From positions 1-64,000 of the forward strand of contig JAHQWJ010000080.1 of assembly GCA_029856125.1 (NCBI GenBank): DNA of 64,000 nucleotides. The letters run 5' to 3'. The position numbers and the translations under genes were made by a program. The notes beneath the pieces were generated by a model that saw nothing but the letters and a program-made list of their open reading frames with translations, had not been told where the DNA came from and did no database searches. Origin of the DNA: Promethearchaeia archaeon. GTDB lineage: Archaea; Asgardarchaeota; Lokiarchaeia; Sigyniarchaeales; SOKP01. Positions 8,694 through 17,431 of this stretch are shown piece by piece; the stretch's first letter is position 1; each line of letters starts with the position of its first letter.

Positions 8694-10820
8694 TTAATCG
8701 TCCTTATAAGTAAATTTAATTGTGTTATTCCTTGGTTCGTAAAGAGTACCCTCTTTAACAAGTTCTTCCAAAGCATCTTTAATCCATTTTTCATCTAAAT
8801 CTTCTTCAAGCTCAAGAATTTGAATGACATTAATTTTTTCTAACGATTTCCAATTATTATCTTCAAATATTTCTTTTAATCTGGTAAGCATTTTATCAAG
8901 TTTAGTGATAGAGCTCCGAGATTGGCCAACTAGAATCCTGTCCATATCAATTTTTCCCGTACTTTCATCGTACCCTGTGTCTTTTAAATATCTTTTAAAT
9001 AATTTGATAATTTCTTCAACGTCACTTTTGAGGACTTTTTTCCTTAATGCCATTTTTGCATAGGCTTCACTCAATCGCACGAGAGCATCTAGATTTCTTG
9101 CTAAAATCGAAACAATTGCATCTTCACTGTCGTATTGACCTCGTAGTTTTAAATAGAATTCTTTAATTTTTTCCTTTGCTTCTTCAGTCAATACTGGAAG
9201 ACAACTCCTTCTTGCATGTTTAATGTATTTTTTTAAAAGTTCATCGTTAATAGGAGCTGATTTATTAGACTTACTATTTATATTATCCTTTGCTCCTTCC
9301 ATTGAATTTTGTAATATAAACTCTGCCATTTGTGCATCATTAACGGGATCTGGTTTATCCGTAACTATAAAAATTAAATCGAAACGAGATAAAAGTGAAG
9401 GTGGAAGATTAATATTTTGTGTTGGTGTTTTATAGCGATCATATCTTCCAGTGCGAGGATTTGCTGCCGCTATGATTGCTGTCTGGGCTTTTAAAGTAGC
9501 GACAATTCCTGCTTTAGCAATGCTAACTGTTTGTTGTTCCATTGCTTCGTGCAGAGCTGATCGATCTGAGGTATCCATTTTATCAAATTCATCGATGGCA
9601 GCGACCCCTCCATTAGCCAGAATAATGGCTCCTGCCTCAAGATTCATTTGACCTGTTTCGTTGTCTTTAATTACCGCAGCGGTTAAACCTACTGCCGTTG
9701 AACCTTTCCCGGAGGTATACAAGCCGCGAGGTGATATGTCTATTGCGCTTTTTAGAATCTCTGATTTACCAGTACCTGGATCCCCCACAAATAAAATATG
9801 TATATCTCCTCGCTTATATCCTCCTCCGGGTCGTAGCTTTCTAGTACCCCCAAATAAGCTTAATGCTGCAGCCAATTTCAAGTCACCTCTTCCATAAATA
9901 ACTGGAGATATGGACCTTGCTATTTTCTTTTGTATCATGGGTTCTTTTGATAATCTTTCAATCTCTTCTTTATCCTTTTTAGATAATTCGATAAGTCCTT
10001 CTGCTTTGTCTTCTGGATCGATGAAATTGACATCAATAAAAGTTTTGAAGAGTGTGCTATTCATACTTTTAGTAGATTGCGCTAAAACTGATTTAAATGT
10101 CCCCATTAAAGTAACCCTATCGCCCGGCTTTACAGTATCTACTAAATCGTAAGTTAATATTGCTTGAATCGCTCTAGGTATTCTACCAGGGGGCAAATCT
10201 TCTGGTATTTCTTGGATCATGACGCTTTGCCAATCTATAAATTCAGAATTTTTAGAAATAAGCCTGAAATCTGATTGAGATTTTGCTTTGCAGCGCGTAT
10301 TAGAACAAAATTTAGGCCATTTTATTCTAGAAGTAAGTTGTAAAACTTCAAATTTAGCACCACATGTCATACATTCGAACTCTGCTTTAATTAACTTTGG
10401 TCTTATCGTTGAACTCCTCACTAAAATTCCTTTAGTCCACACAAGACGATCTATGTTTTTTGCCCTTAAGCCTCTTAAAGCTATAAATAAGGGGCTCTTT
10501 TCGTCTTGGGTTGTTATTCTAACGAAGTAATCTTGATTATTTAGATTACCACCTTGAAATTTCAGGATGTTCTTGAAAGCATCAATAGCATCTTCTAAAA
10601 GGGAACTAGGATCTTTTCTTAAAAGCTCAGCAATTACAGAATCATAAGCTAATAAATCTTCGTAGGAAATAGTTAAAATGTTGCCACTTTTTGAAATTAC
10701 ATCATTAATCAAGTCTAGATATTTATATACTCCGGGTCTTTCTTCAAATAATCTAAAAAATTCTTCAAAATGTTGAATTTTGTGAATAGGTACACTAGGA
10801 CTGGACATTGGGGTTGTCAA
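8694..10820 (-). CDS. mcm: Replicative DNA helicase MCM
   Basis: The archaeal replicative helicase, a homohexamer that unwinds DNA at the fork. The 708-residue protein has the N-terminal zinc finger (Cys150, Cys153, Cys172, Cys177), Walker A GDPGTGKS (346-353), Walker B AIDEFDK (Asp410, Glu411), the arginine-finger motif LLSRFD (Arg479) and a C-terminal winged-helix-like tail. It starts with TTG at 10820, placed five bases after a perfect GGTGAT. A GINS-like gene lies 3.6 kb away beyond the HEAT membrane protein, matching the usual tendency of mcm and gins genes to be neighbours in archaea. Confidence 0.97.
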   Translation of the reverse strand: MTTPMSSPSVPIHKIQHFEEFFRLFEERPGVYKYLDLINDVISKSGNILTISYEDLLAYDSVIAELLRKDPSSLLEDAIDAFKNILKFQGGNLNNQDYFVRITTQDEKSPLFIALRGLRAKNIDRLVWTKGILVRSSTIRPKLIKAEFECMTCGAKFEVLQLTSRIKWPKFCSNTRCKAKSQSDFRLISKNSEFIDWQSVMIQEIPEDLPPGRIPRAIQAILTYDLVDTVKPGDRVTLMGTFKSVLAQSTKSMNSTLFKTFIDVNFIDPEDKAEGLIELSKKDKEEIERLSKEPMIQKKIARSISPVIYGRGDLKLAAALSLFGGTRKLRPGGGYKRGDIHILFVGDPGTGKSEILKSAIDISPRGLYTSGKGSTAVGLTAAVIKDNETGQMNLEAGAIILANGGVAAIDEFDKMDTSDRSALHEAMEQQTVSIAKAGIVATLKAQTAIIAAANPRTGRYDRYKTPTQNINLPPSLLSRFDLIFIVTDKPDPVNDAQMAEFILQNSMEGAKDNINSKSNKSAPINDELLKKYIKHARRSCLPVLTEEAKEKIKEFYLKLRGQYDSEDAIVSILARNLDALVRLSEAYAKMALRKKVLKSDVEEIIKLFKRYLKDTGYDESTGKIDMDRILVGQSRSSITKLDKMLTRLKEIFEDNNWKSLEKINVIQILELEEDLDEKWIKDALEELVKEGTLYEPRNNTIKFTYKDD

Positions 10821-10825
10821 ACGAG

Positions 10826-10831
10826 ATCACC
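10826..10831 (-). promoter_or_regulatory. Shine-Dalgarno GGTGAT of mcm
   Basis: GGTGAT followed by five bases and the TTG start. It is complementary to the conserved 3' end of archaeal 16S rRNA and defines the spacing (GGTG plus 7) used to judge the other starts in this window. Confidence 0.75.
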
Positions 10832-10979
10832 TTTATTATTACAATGATATACCCAAATTATTTTTGGTGATATTTTAATCCAATATATTAACGATTTAAG
10901 CTTATTAAGCAGTAAATAAAAATTGTCGGAAAAAAATAATAAGAGAGAATAAGTTTAGTGAAATACTCCACAGAAATAT

Positions 10980-13900
10980 CTAACCTTCTCTTAATTTATT
11001 TAGGATTTCGCAAATAATTTTATCTTGCGACATTTCACATCTAATTTTAAGCAAGGATATTACCCTCTTTTTTATTTTTTTATCTGTATATCTAACAGTT
11101 CGCCCCAAAATAATTGCTATTGATTGTTGTGTTTCTATAGTGGATTCATCGCTTAAATTTTTTAATAATTTTGAGAGCATTTTAGTTATACCCATTTGTT
11201 GGATGATTTTCACCATTACATCTACGGTCGTTGCTCTAACATCTTCTACTTCGTCTCCTAACAATGAAATAATATTCTGAAAAATTTTATCTATCTCTTC
11301 AAAGCTATAAATATTTAATAAATTAGCTGCTCCTTCTCTAACCTTAGGGTCTTCGTTCAATAGATTTTCTGAAACCTTCCCAAAGGGGATTTTGGATTCA
11401 GAAATTTCTTTAATTGACGAAAGAATTTTCATTGATGATCGCCGAACCCAACTTTTGTCGTCATCCATTAAACTTACTAAATTCTTAATAATTACTTCCT
11501 TGTCTTCAATAAACGGAATTAGATTCCCTAAACTTGCAACTGCAGCGTCACGTACAATCCATTCTTCGTCAATTAAAGCTTTGTTAATTAAAGCATTAAT
11601 AGTAGCCATCGGCAGAGTTTTTCCTATGTAACCTAAAATTTTCACGCTCGTTTCTCTAATGAATGAATCGGAATCTGATAAGTATTCTAAAACGAGAGGA
11701 ACAGATATAATATCCGGTAAATTTTTTGAAATTTCCAATATAGATTTGGTTAAAACAATTCTAACAGATAATTCTTGTTCAGGGAGAAATTGTAATAATT
11801 CTGCTATTACAGATTTTAATGCTACGGGTTTGGTTTTTGAAATTTTTGAAATTAAATGAGCGGTTTCTTTCTTTAGAACAACCTCATTTTCACCTTTAAA
11901 TATTCCTAATATTGAATCAATGGCTATCAAATCAGTGAAATCATCTATCAACCCATCCAGCGAAGAGATGATATTAATTTTTGTATCAAGATCTTCCGAA
12001 TTCAACTGATCAATTAGTTTTGGGATTAATTCATTAGGGTATTGTCTACATATCTTAATAATCGTTTGGGAAATAATACCTTTTGATATAAATTTTGTTT
12101 CATCTTTAATTCTGATTAATTTATCTAAAATTAGAGTTGGATTCTTCTTGAAGTTCTTAACTATAATATCTGAAATTCCCTTTTTTAATTCGGAATTGTT
12201 GAATTTTATGAATATTAATAAAGTTGTTAAGATTTTTTCAGGATTACTTTGCCATATTATACCCAATAGAGAAATAATACTATTTAACGAATCTAAATTT
12301 TCAGTATCAATTTGACTAATAATCTTTTCTAGATCGATGGACTTTGGTTCTTCGGCATAATATTTTTCTAGAGCTAAGACTGATGCAATCCTTACCTTTT
12401 CATCTGAATCGAGTAACCCTTCATAGAAAGGTGAGACAGGAATAGAATTCTTCTTAAAGTTCCCTATTTTAGAAATCACATCAAATATAGAAGCACGTAC
12501 CCTACTATTAGAATCATGCATCAAGGGAATTAATGTTTTAACAATATTGGAATCAAGTTTTTCTATATTAAGATTTTTCAAGTTTCGAATTGCCGCCGCT
12601 CTAATGTTTTGATTAGGGTGATGAATTTTATTTAGTAAGATTTCAGGTTTTACATTCAACTGTGTCGCTGATAGTATATTAAAAATTTCAGTTTGGACGA
12701 GGCTATTTGGATCGTTTAGTAAATTCATTAAATTTATGTCTTGAACTGAATCTTTTCCAATGTCGATTAATTTGGTTAACATTTTTAACCCTATCAATTT
12801 CATCCTCCACTCAGAATCTGATATTAGGTTTTTTATGATTTTTGTAGGTATTTTTTTTATTAACGAGTCTTCAGCTTGAAGAATTAATTCAGCAATAGGG
12901 ATGCTTTTATCATAATTAGGTGATTCAAGAGCGTCTACGATCCACGGTATAATTACCTCAGAGGCATCTTTCTCCAGTTTTTTTAATATTTGAATAGATA
13001 TTCTTCTTGAATTCGGATTGGGATCACATATTGCATCCAATAAGGAATTTTTGTACTCCCAATCGTCCAAAGAAATTTCTGATTTTAAAGGAATTCGCTC
13101 GTACATCATCATAAGGGTCTTCTCCGCGTGATCCCTAAGTAAAGGATCAGAACTTTTTATGAAGTTAAATAAAGGTATAACATCAAATGTTTGGCCGTAC
13201 TCAATAATCTTGGAATATTTAAGGTTTTTAGTAAAAGTATTAGTTTTTGACAAGATATAATAAGTTGTAAATGTAAGCATAAAAATTTCTTCTATTATAG
13301 CTGCCCAAGCAAACATAACAGAATTAGGAATAAGCTCAGCTGAAAGATTCCAATAATTAAAAGTTTCCGTTAATTTATCTATGTTAACTATTAAAAAATT
13401 TACTAGCACATTAATGCCAATAGCTGCCATTAAATAAGCTGCGAAATAGATATCGATCCCGCGATATTTAATTTTACGCCCCCAAAATCGCGTAAAATAG
13501 CCTATAATGCCAAATAGAAGAGTTACAAAAACAAAATAAGAAGTCATCGTAGAAAATGCAAGTGATCCTGAAAAGAAGTAAATTACTGTCTGAATTAATG
13601 AAATCCAGGCCCACACAAACACGAATATCATTAAACCTAACATTATATATGGTTTGGGATTTGAAATAAATTGTTTCATGCCTCTTTTGCTATCTTCGAA
13701 ATTTAGAAATATTGACCTTTTAATGTCAGGGATATGATAGTATTCGTTAGAAATTCCTGCTATATATCCCTTAGATCCATAAAAAGTAAGAATCATTAAA
13801 GGATACACAAGTAACCAGGAAATCCATATCATTAAAAATGGCAAGCCTGTAAAAGACAACAATAGAGGTGGTATGATAAATAAAATATATAAGAGAACTG

Positions 13901-14336
13901 CCATTAACACAGAGATAATCTTACTTTTAGAAAAATTAATAATTTTATTACTTATAAATTTGTGAAATGGAGTGAGTCCTTCGTCTAATTCGGAACTCAA
14001 AGCAATGAAAAGGAAATCAATCAACGGATAAAACGATATATATCCAATGCAAAAAGCAAAAGGAATTAGTAACGCAAGAGGGTTGATATTGGGGGGAGTT
14101 AAACTACTATTTTGCCAAAATTCGGGAGTTTTTACGGCAAAAATGAATGCCATAGCAATGACGATCATCACGCCTGCACCGAATATAAAGCCATATATTA
14201 AACATTGAAGGCGATCTCTAAGGCTAAATTCTCCTTTTTTAACCAAAGCTACTTGTTTATAGATTATGAAGAATCCTACAACGAATAAAAATAAAAAAAT
14301 TATAAAAAGAATAAGTTCAATAAGCAAATTATTCAC
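10980..14336 (-). CDS. Large polytopic membrane protein with C-terminal HEAT-repeat array
   Basis: A 1118-residue protein starting at GTG 14336. Residues 1-370 carry roughly nine or ten hydrophobic segments (for example around 5-27, 45-68, 85-110, 140-160, 165-185, 230-285, 300-325 and 340-365). From about residue 385 to the end the sequence is a continuous run of 35-40-residue helical repeats of HEAT/armadillo type, with recurring phrases such as DPNSLVQTEIFN, DSNSRVRASIFDV, DEEWIVRDAAVASLG and DDKSWVRRSSMKIL. The topology suggests a membrane anchor displaying a long protein-binding solenoid, probably on the cytoplasmic face. AAIIEEIF near residue 350 recalls the Glu-Glu of CPBP proteases but lacks the Arg and His motifs. 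No function can be assigned. It separates mcm from the GINS-like gene. Confidence 0.8.
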   Translation of the reverse strand: MNNLLIELILFIIFLFLFVVGFFIIYKQVALVKKGEFSLRDRLQCLIYGFIFGAGVMIVIAMAFIFAVKTPEFWQNSSLTPPNINPLALLIPFAFCIGYISFYPLIDFLFIALSSELDEGLTPFHKFISNKIINFSKSKIISVLMAVLLYILFIIPPLLLSFTGLPFLMIWISWLLVYPLMILTFYGSKGYIAGISNEYYHIPDIKRSIFLNFEDSKRGMKQFISNPKPYIMLGLMIFVFVWAWISLIQTVIYFFSGSLAFSTMTSYFVFVTLLFGIIGYFTRFWGRKIKYRGIDIYFAAYLMAAIGINVLVNFLIVNIDKLTETFNYWNLSAELIPNSVMFAWAAIIEEIFMLTFTTYYILSKTNTFTKNLKYSKIIEYGQTFDVIPLFNFIKSSDPLLRDHAEKTLMMMYERIPLKSEISLDDWEYKNSLLDAICDPNPNSRRISIQILKKLEKDASEVIIPWIVDALESPNYDKSIPIAELILQAEDSLIKKIPTKIIKNLISDSEWRMKLIGLKMLTKLIDIGKDSVQDINLMNLLNDPNSLVQTEIFNILSATQLNVKPEILLNKIHHPNQNIRAAAIRNLKNLNIEKLDSNIVKTLIPLMHDSNSRVRASIFDVISKIGNFKKNSIPVSPFYEGLLDSDEKVRIASVLALEKYYAEEPKSIDLEKIISQIDTENLDSLNSIISLLGIIWQSNPEKILTTLLIFIKFNNSELKKGISDIIVKNFKKNPTLILDKLIRIKDETKFISKGIISQTIIKICRQYPNELIPKLIDQLNSEDLDTKINIISSLDGLIDDFTDLIAIDSILGIFKGENEVVLKKETAHLISKISKTKPVALKSVIAELLQFLPEQELSVRIVLTKSILEISKNLPDIISVPLVLEYLSDSDSFIRETSVKILGYIGKTLPMATINALINKALIDEEWIVRDAAVASLGNLIPFIEDKEVIIKNLVSLMDDDKSWVRRSSMKILSSIKEISESKIPFGKVSENLLNEDPKVREGAANLLNIYSFEEIDKIFQNIISLLGDEVEDVRATTVDVMVKIIQQMGITKMLSKLLKNLSDESTIETQQSIAIILGRTVRYTDKKIKKRVISLLKIRCEMSQDKIICEILNKLREG

Positions 14337-14449
14337 GATATTTTTTGAAATATTAATAATTTAATACATTTATATTTCTGTAGCTTAAGATAAATTTAGT
14401 ACAATAAAGAATTGAATACTATTAAATATTAAATAAAGCGTGTTTTAAG

Positions 14450-15010
14450 TTGGAAAAAATTGTAGCAAAACTAGAAGATTCTTTAAATCGGGTAAATTTT
14501 ATTTTCAAAAACGAAGAAATCACTACTGAATGCATTGACGATTACAATCGTTTTTCCATACTAGGCGGAAATTTTGGTCCTTTTGAGAAAGGTGAAAAAT
14601 ACAACCTACCCTTTTTTGTTGCTCTCTCTCTTATAGAAAATAACATTCTTAAGATTGCAATAAACGAAAAATGCGATAATGTTGATGTCCAAAGATATGC
14701 TATAAGCGAACGAGATAATCAGATGCTTTTACAAAGAGATAACTTATATTTCTTAAATAAAATTAAGGAATTTAAGTTTTTCATCGAAAAAGAGGTAGAA
14801 GAAAAGAACAAACCAAAAATAAATTCGGATAGGTTTACATCATATTCAACAAATATTGTGGATAGCCGGCTTCTAAAATTGTTAAAATTAGCTAAATCTA
14901 ATCTATCTGTAGAAGATGAGAGGAGATTAACATCTTCTGAAATGATCCTGTTTAACAAACTGTCTGAGCTAATAAAAGGTTGGAGAACTTTTTTTTTAAA
15001 TAATAAATAG
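14450..15010 (+). CDS. Probable GINS complex subunit
   Basis: A 186-residue protein starting with TTG at 14450. The central segment, ILGGNFGPFEKGEKYNLPFF then VALSLIENNILKIA, resembles the small beta-domain of GINS subunits, where a glycine-phenylalanine turn precedes 'lP.wvA..L...giv'. The C-terminal half is helical (SVEDERRLTSSEMILFNKL), as in the Gins51/Gins23 A-domain, and the domain order B then A would match the Gins23/Psf2-Psf3 class. GINS links MCM and the Cdc45/GAN partner into the CMG-like helicase. The location near mcm supports the call. The similarity is weak by eye, and which subunit it is remains uncertain. Confidence 0.55.
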   Translation: MEKIVAKLEDSLNRVNFIFKNEEITTECIDDYNRFSILGGNFGPFEKGEKYNLPFFVALSLIENNILKIAINEKCDNVDVQRYAISERDNQMLLQRDNLYFLNKIKEFKFFIEKEVEEKNKPKINSDRFTSYSTNIVDSRLLKLLKLAKSNLSVEDERRLTSSEMILFNKLSELIKGWRTFFLNNK

Positions 15011-15023
15011 AAACGATATAATT

Positions 15024-15707
15024 TTAGAATTTAATCTCCTTTTTTCCATATTTTTTGAAGTAATTTTCAATATGGGTAATGACTATTGGATTAAGTTTTA
15101 ATTTCGGTAGTATATCTATTGCATCGCTCATTGAAAAATATTTTACGTCTTTATTGTTGAGGGCTTCTTCAACTGTAAAACCATCATCCCTAACCTCATT
15201 TCTATTCGTTAAACCAATAGCAGCTATAATATTCACATTAATTTTCGCTAAATCATCAATTGTATGAAGCATGGAACCTCCCGTGGTAGTTGTGTCTTCA
15301 ACTAATATCACATTCCCTTTGGGAACTCCAAGAAAAAACTTGTCCTTTAAATCACCGTGTTCCTTTGGTTTTCCCCGTCCCATCGATAGTGTATACATAC
15401 CTGACTTTATTTTCTTATCTTTGAACGCCCACTTATATTGGGTAATAATCCCTAATTTCGTTGCGCCTTCTGGAACCCCATAAAAGCAATCTGGTTTAAG
15501 ATTTAAATGTTTTACAAATAATAAAAGATAATCGCTAACCGAATTTAATAAAAAAACATCTTCGGCAACCGTTCTCCAATTCACATACCAGTACGATTTT
15601 CGACCTGATTTAAGCGTTATTGGCTCATCAAAAAATCCAATCACTCTATTTTTAATAATAAAATTATAAAAATTATTCTTTTCTAATTCCCAACTCATAT
15701 AATTCAA
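15024..15707 (-). CDS. pyrE: Orotate phosphoribosyltransferase
   Basis: Transfers phosphoribose from PRPP to orotate to form OMP in de novo pyrimidine synthesis. The PRPP-binding loop is VILVEDTTTTGGSM, with the acidic pair and TTTTGG typical of type I PRTases. The N-terminal YWYVNWRTVAE and GVPEGATKLG also fit OPRT. At 227 residues the length is normal. The ORF starts at TTG 15707, with an ATG three codons in (15698) as the alternative. It follows the 172-residue gene by one base in an operon with Topo VI. Another pyrimidine gene, pyrI, lies at 54.6 kb, and no OMP decarboxylase is adjacent. Confidence 0.88.
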   Translation of the reverse strand: MNYMSWELEKNNFYNFIIKNRVIGFFDEPITLKSGRKSYWYVNWRTVAEDVFLLNSVSDYLLLFVKHLNLKPDCFYGVPEGATKLGIITQYKWAFKDKKIKSGMYTLSMGRGKPKEHGDLKDKFFLGVPKGNVILVEDTTTTGGSMLHTIDDLAKINVNIIAAIGLTNRNEVRDDGFTVEEALNNKDVKYFSMSDAIDILPKLKLNPIVITHIENYFKKYGKKEIKF

Positions 15708-15708
15708 C

Positions 15709-16227
15709 TTATTCTTTTAAAACTAAATATTCTTTCCGAGCCTTTGCGTATTCTTCTCCATTAAGATTACCAGCTAAAAATAACTTTTCTTTTTCCTGCA
15801 TTATTTTTCTTTTTTCAGCTAATTCCTTCTTTCTTTCCGCTTTCCTAAATTTATCTATTATTGAATTGCTAAGGTTTTTTACTTCCTTAATATTCTTTTT
15901 TACTAATTTTTCTACATAAGGTTTTATTGGTTTAACCATTTCGATATTTTTTTTTGCTATTTCCTCAATTCTAACCAAAGCTTCATTAACTTCTTCAACA
16001 TTATCGCCATCAAGGACCTTAATTAACCCGGGAATAGCAACATCAGTAAGGACTTCATCAAGATATTTCTCTATTTCTTTTTTAAGTTTTGGATCGTTAT
16101 ATGAGTTCAGTTGATTATTGCGGATGTATTCAATAAAAATAAGTGGTAGCTCAATTGGCCATTCTTTCATCTTTTCCTTGTCGATGAGTTGTACAATTCC
16201 CCCATCTTTTTTATAAAAAATTTTCAA
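15709..16227 (-). CDS. Helical, charged protein in the Topo VI operon
   Basis: A 172-residue lysine- and glutamate-rich helical protein. Its middle (VLTDVAIPGLIKVLDGDNVE and EVNEALVRIEEIAKKN) looks like a short HEAT-type repeat. Residues 125-170 are a charged helix, possibly coiled coil, ending KARKEYLVLKE. It begins with TTG immediately after the TAA of the Topo VI A gene (TAATTG) and ends one base before pyrE. Tight coupling to topoisomerase VI suggests an accessory role, but this is inference from position only. Confidence 0.6.
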   Translation of the reverse strand: MKIFYKKDGGIVQLIDKEKMKEWPIELPLIFIEYIRNNQLNSYNDPKLKKEIEKYLDEVLTDVAIPGLIKVLDGDNVEEVNEALVRIEEIAKKNIEMVKPIKPYVEKLVKKNIKEVKNLSNSIIDKFRKAERKKELAEKRKIMQEKEKLFLAGNLNGEEYAKARKEYLVLKE

Positions 16228-17421
16228 TTATATCCAATCTCCAGTTGATAGTTTTTCAGGTATATATTGGTCTGTCAAAAATTCAAATCCAAAAGTTGAA
16301 AGAGCTTGAATTTCCGCTTTTACTTTTAATTTTAGAGCTAATTTAAGGTCTGTTTCCCAAGCTTTATTTTTTTTGACAAAATCTTCGTTTAACATCTCTT
16401 TAGTCCTCTTTATGTCTGTTTGATTCATGGGAATTGTACAATCGCTGGGGATTTTATATTTTTCCAAATCCCTAGTAAGTACACCTAGGAGTTTTATATC
16501 GGGAGTTGCTAAAAAAGGTGATTCATAACTTAAACGTTTAGATCCTCGTAAGTAAACTGAATGAATATAATGCCCATACGGGTCGCTATCAACTAAAGTA
16601 AAAACTGGCAACTGAAGTTCCTTATTAATCCTTCTTAGGAACATACGTGTAGCAATATCCGCGGCGCCCTTTGCTGTTAATATTATACAGGGATATTTCT
16701 TCCAAAATCTAGCTTCCGATAATCTTATCATTGCCGCGTCTTTTTCTAGAACTAAAATAAATTCTGCATCTGATTCAAGGATTTCAATATTATCAAGCAT
16801 TGGACTGATCGTCCAACCCCCACTTCCTAAACCTTCTAAATCAATTATATCATTCCTATCTCTAATTCTAAGGCGTCCAATGCATGATCCCTTAGCTGAA
16901 GCGACAATATGTGTTGAATTTCTAGTCGTATATAACATAGTAGCGACATCCTCAATACATTTGTCGCTATTCTTCTGATCTCCAAATAATTGAACTGATG
17001 AGTAAAAAATTTCTCTTTTTGTTGCGTGCATATCCTTGATCAATAATTCATTAACTTTCTCAAGTACTTTCATTAATCTTGTCATGTCAGCAACACTACC
17101 GAGCGAATGGAATTGTTTTTCCATGATCTGCTGCCCTAATAGTAGTAAATCATTTTCTTCGTCCCAGATAATATTTGCGCTCGTTCTCGAAGGTAATTTA
17201 ATGGAGGGCCTTCCATTTTCATAAATCATTTCTATTATGGAATCCGTTAATTTGTAAATACGATCTAAAGTTTCTTGCCTATTTAGATTGTCAATTTTAA
17301 CTGTATTTTCCGGTAGTTTCACTTCTTTTTTCTTTTCTTCTATACTCTTTTCCAAGTATTCATGAAAAAGCTTTTTAGCTGCTATAATATCCCATTTTTT
17401 ACTTTCAGTTTTACCCGACAT
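16228..17421 (-). CDS. top6A: DNA topoisomerase VI subunit A (Spo11-like)
   Basis: The DNA-cleaving subunit of the A2B2 type IIB topoisomerase that relaxes and decatenates duplex DNA. Numbered from a GTG at 17430, the winged-helix catalytic tyrosine is Tyr143 in KREIFYSSVQLFG. The Toprim domain has Glu229 (FILVLEKDA) and the DxD pair Asp281/Asp283 in TLVDSDPYGHYIH. The N-terminus is set at the ATG at 17421 (MSGKTESKK), since the GTG nine bases earlier looks like part of a TGTGAT ribosome-binding sequence that follows the TAG of top6B. Co-translated with subunit B and complete at about 400 residues. Confidence 0.96.
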   Translation of the reverse strand: MSGKTESKKWDIIAAKKLFHEYLEKSIEEKKKEVKLPENTVKIDNLNRQETLDRIYKLTDSIIEMIYENGRPSIKLPSRTSANIIWDEENDLLLLGQQIMEKQFHSLGSVADMTRLMKVLEKVNELLIKDMHATKREIFYSSVQLFGDQKNSDKCIEDVATMLYTTRNSTHIVASAKGSCIGRLRIRDRNDIIDLEGLGSGGWTISPMLDNIEILESDAEFILVLEKDAAMIRLSEARFWKKYPCIILTAKGAADIATRMFLRRINKELQLPVFTLVDSDPYGHYIHSVYLRGSKRLSYESPFLATPDIKLLGVLTRDLEKYKIPSDCTIPMNQTDIKRTKEMLNEDFVKKNKAWETDLKLALKLKVKAEIQALSTFGFEFLTDQYIPEKLSTGDWI

Positions 17422-17431
17422 TATTATCACA

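Noticed and set aside
13250..13350. CPBP (CAAX protease) active site in the HEAT membrane protein (AAIIEEIF)
   Set aside because: Only the Glu-Glu is present. The Arg of EExxxR and the two His motifs are missing.
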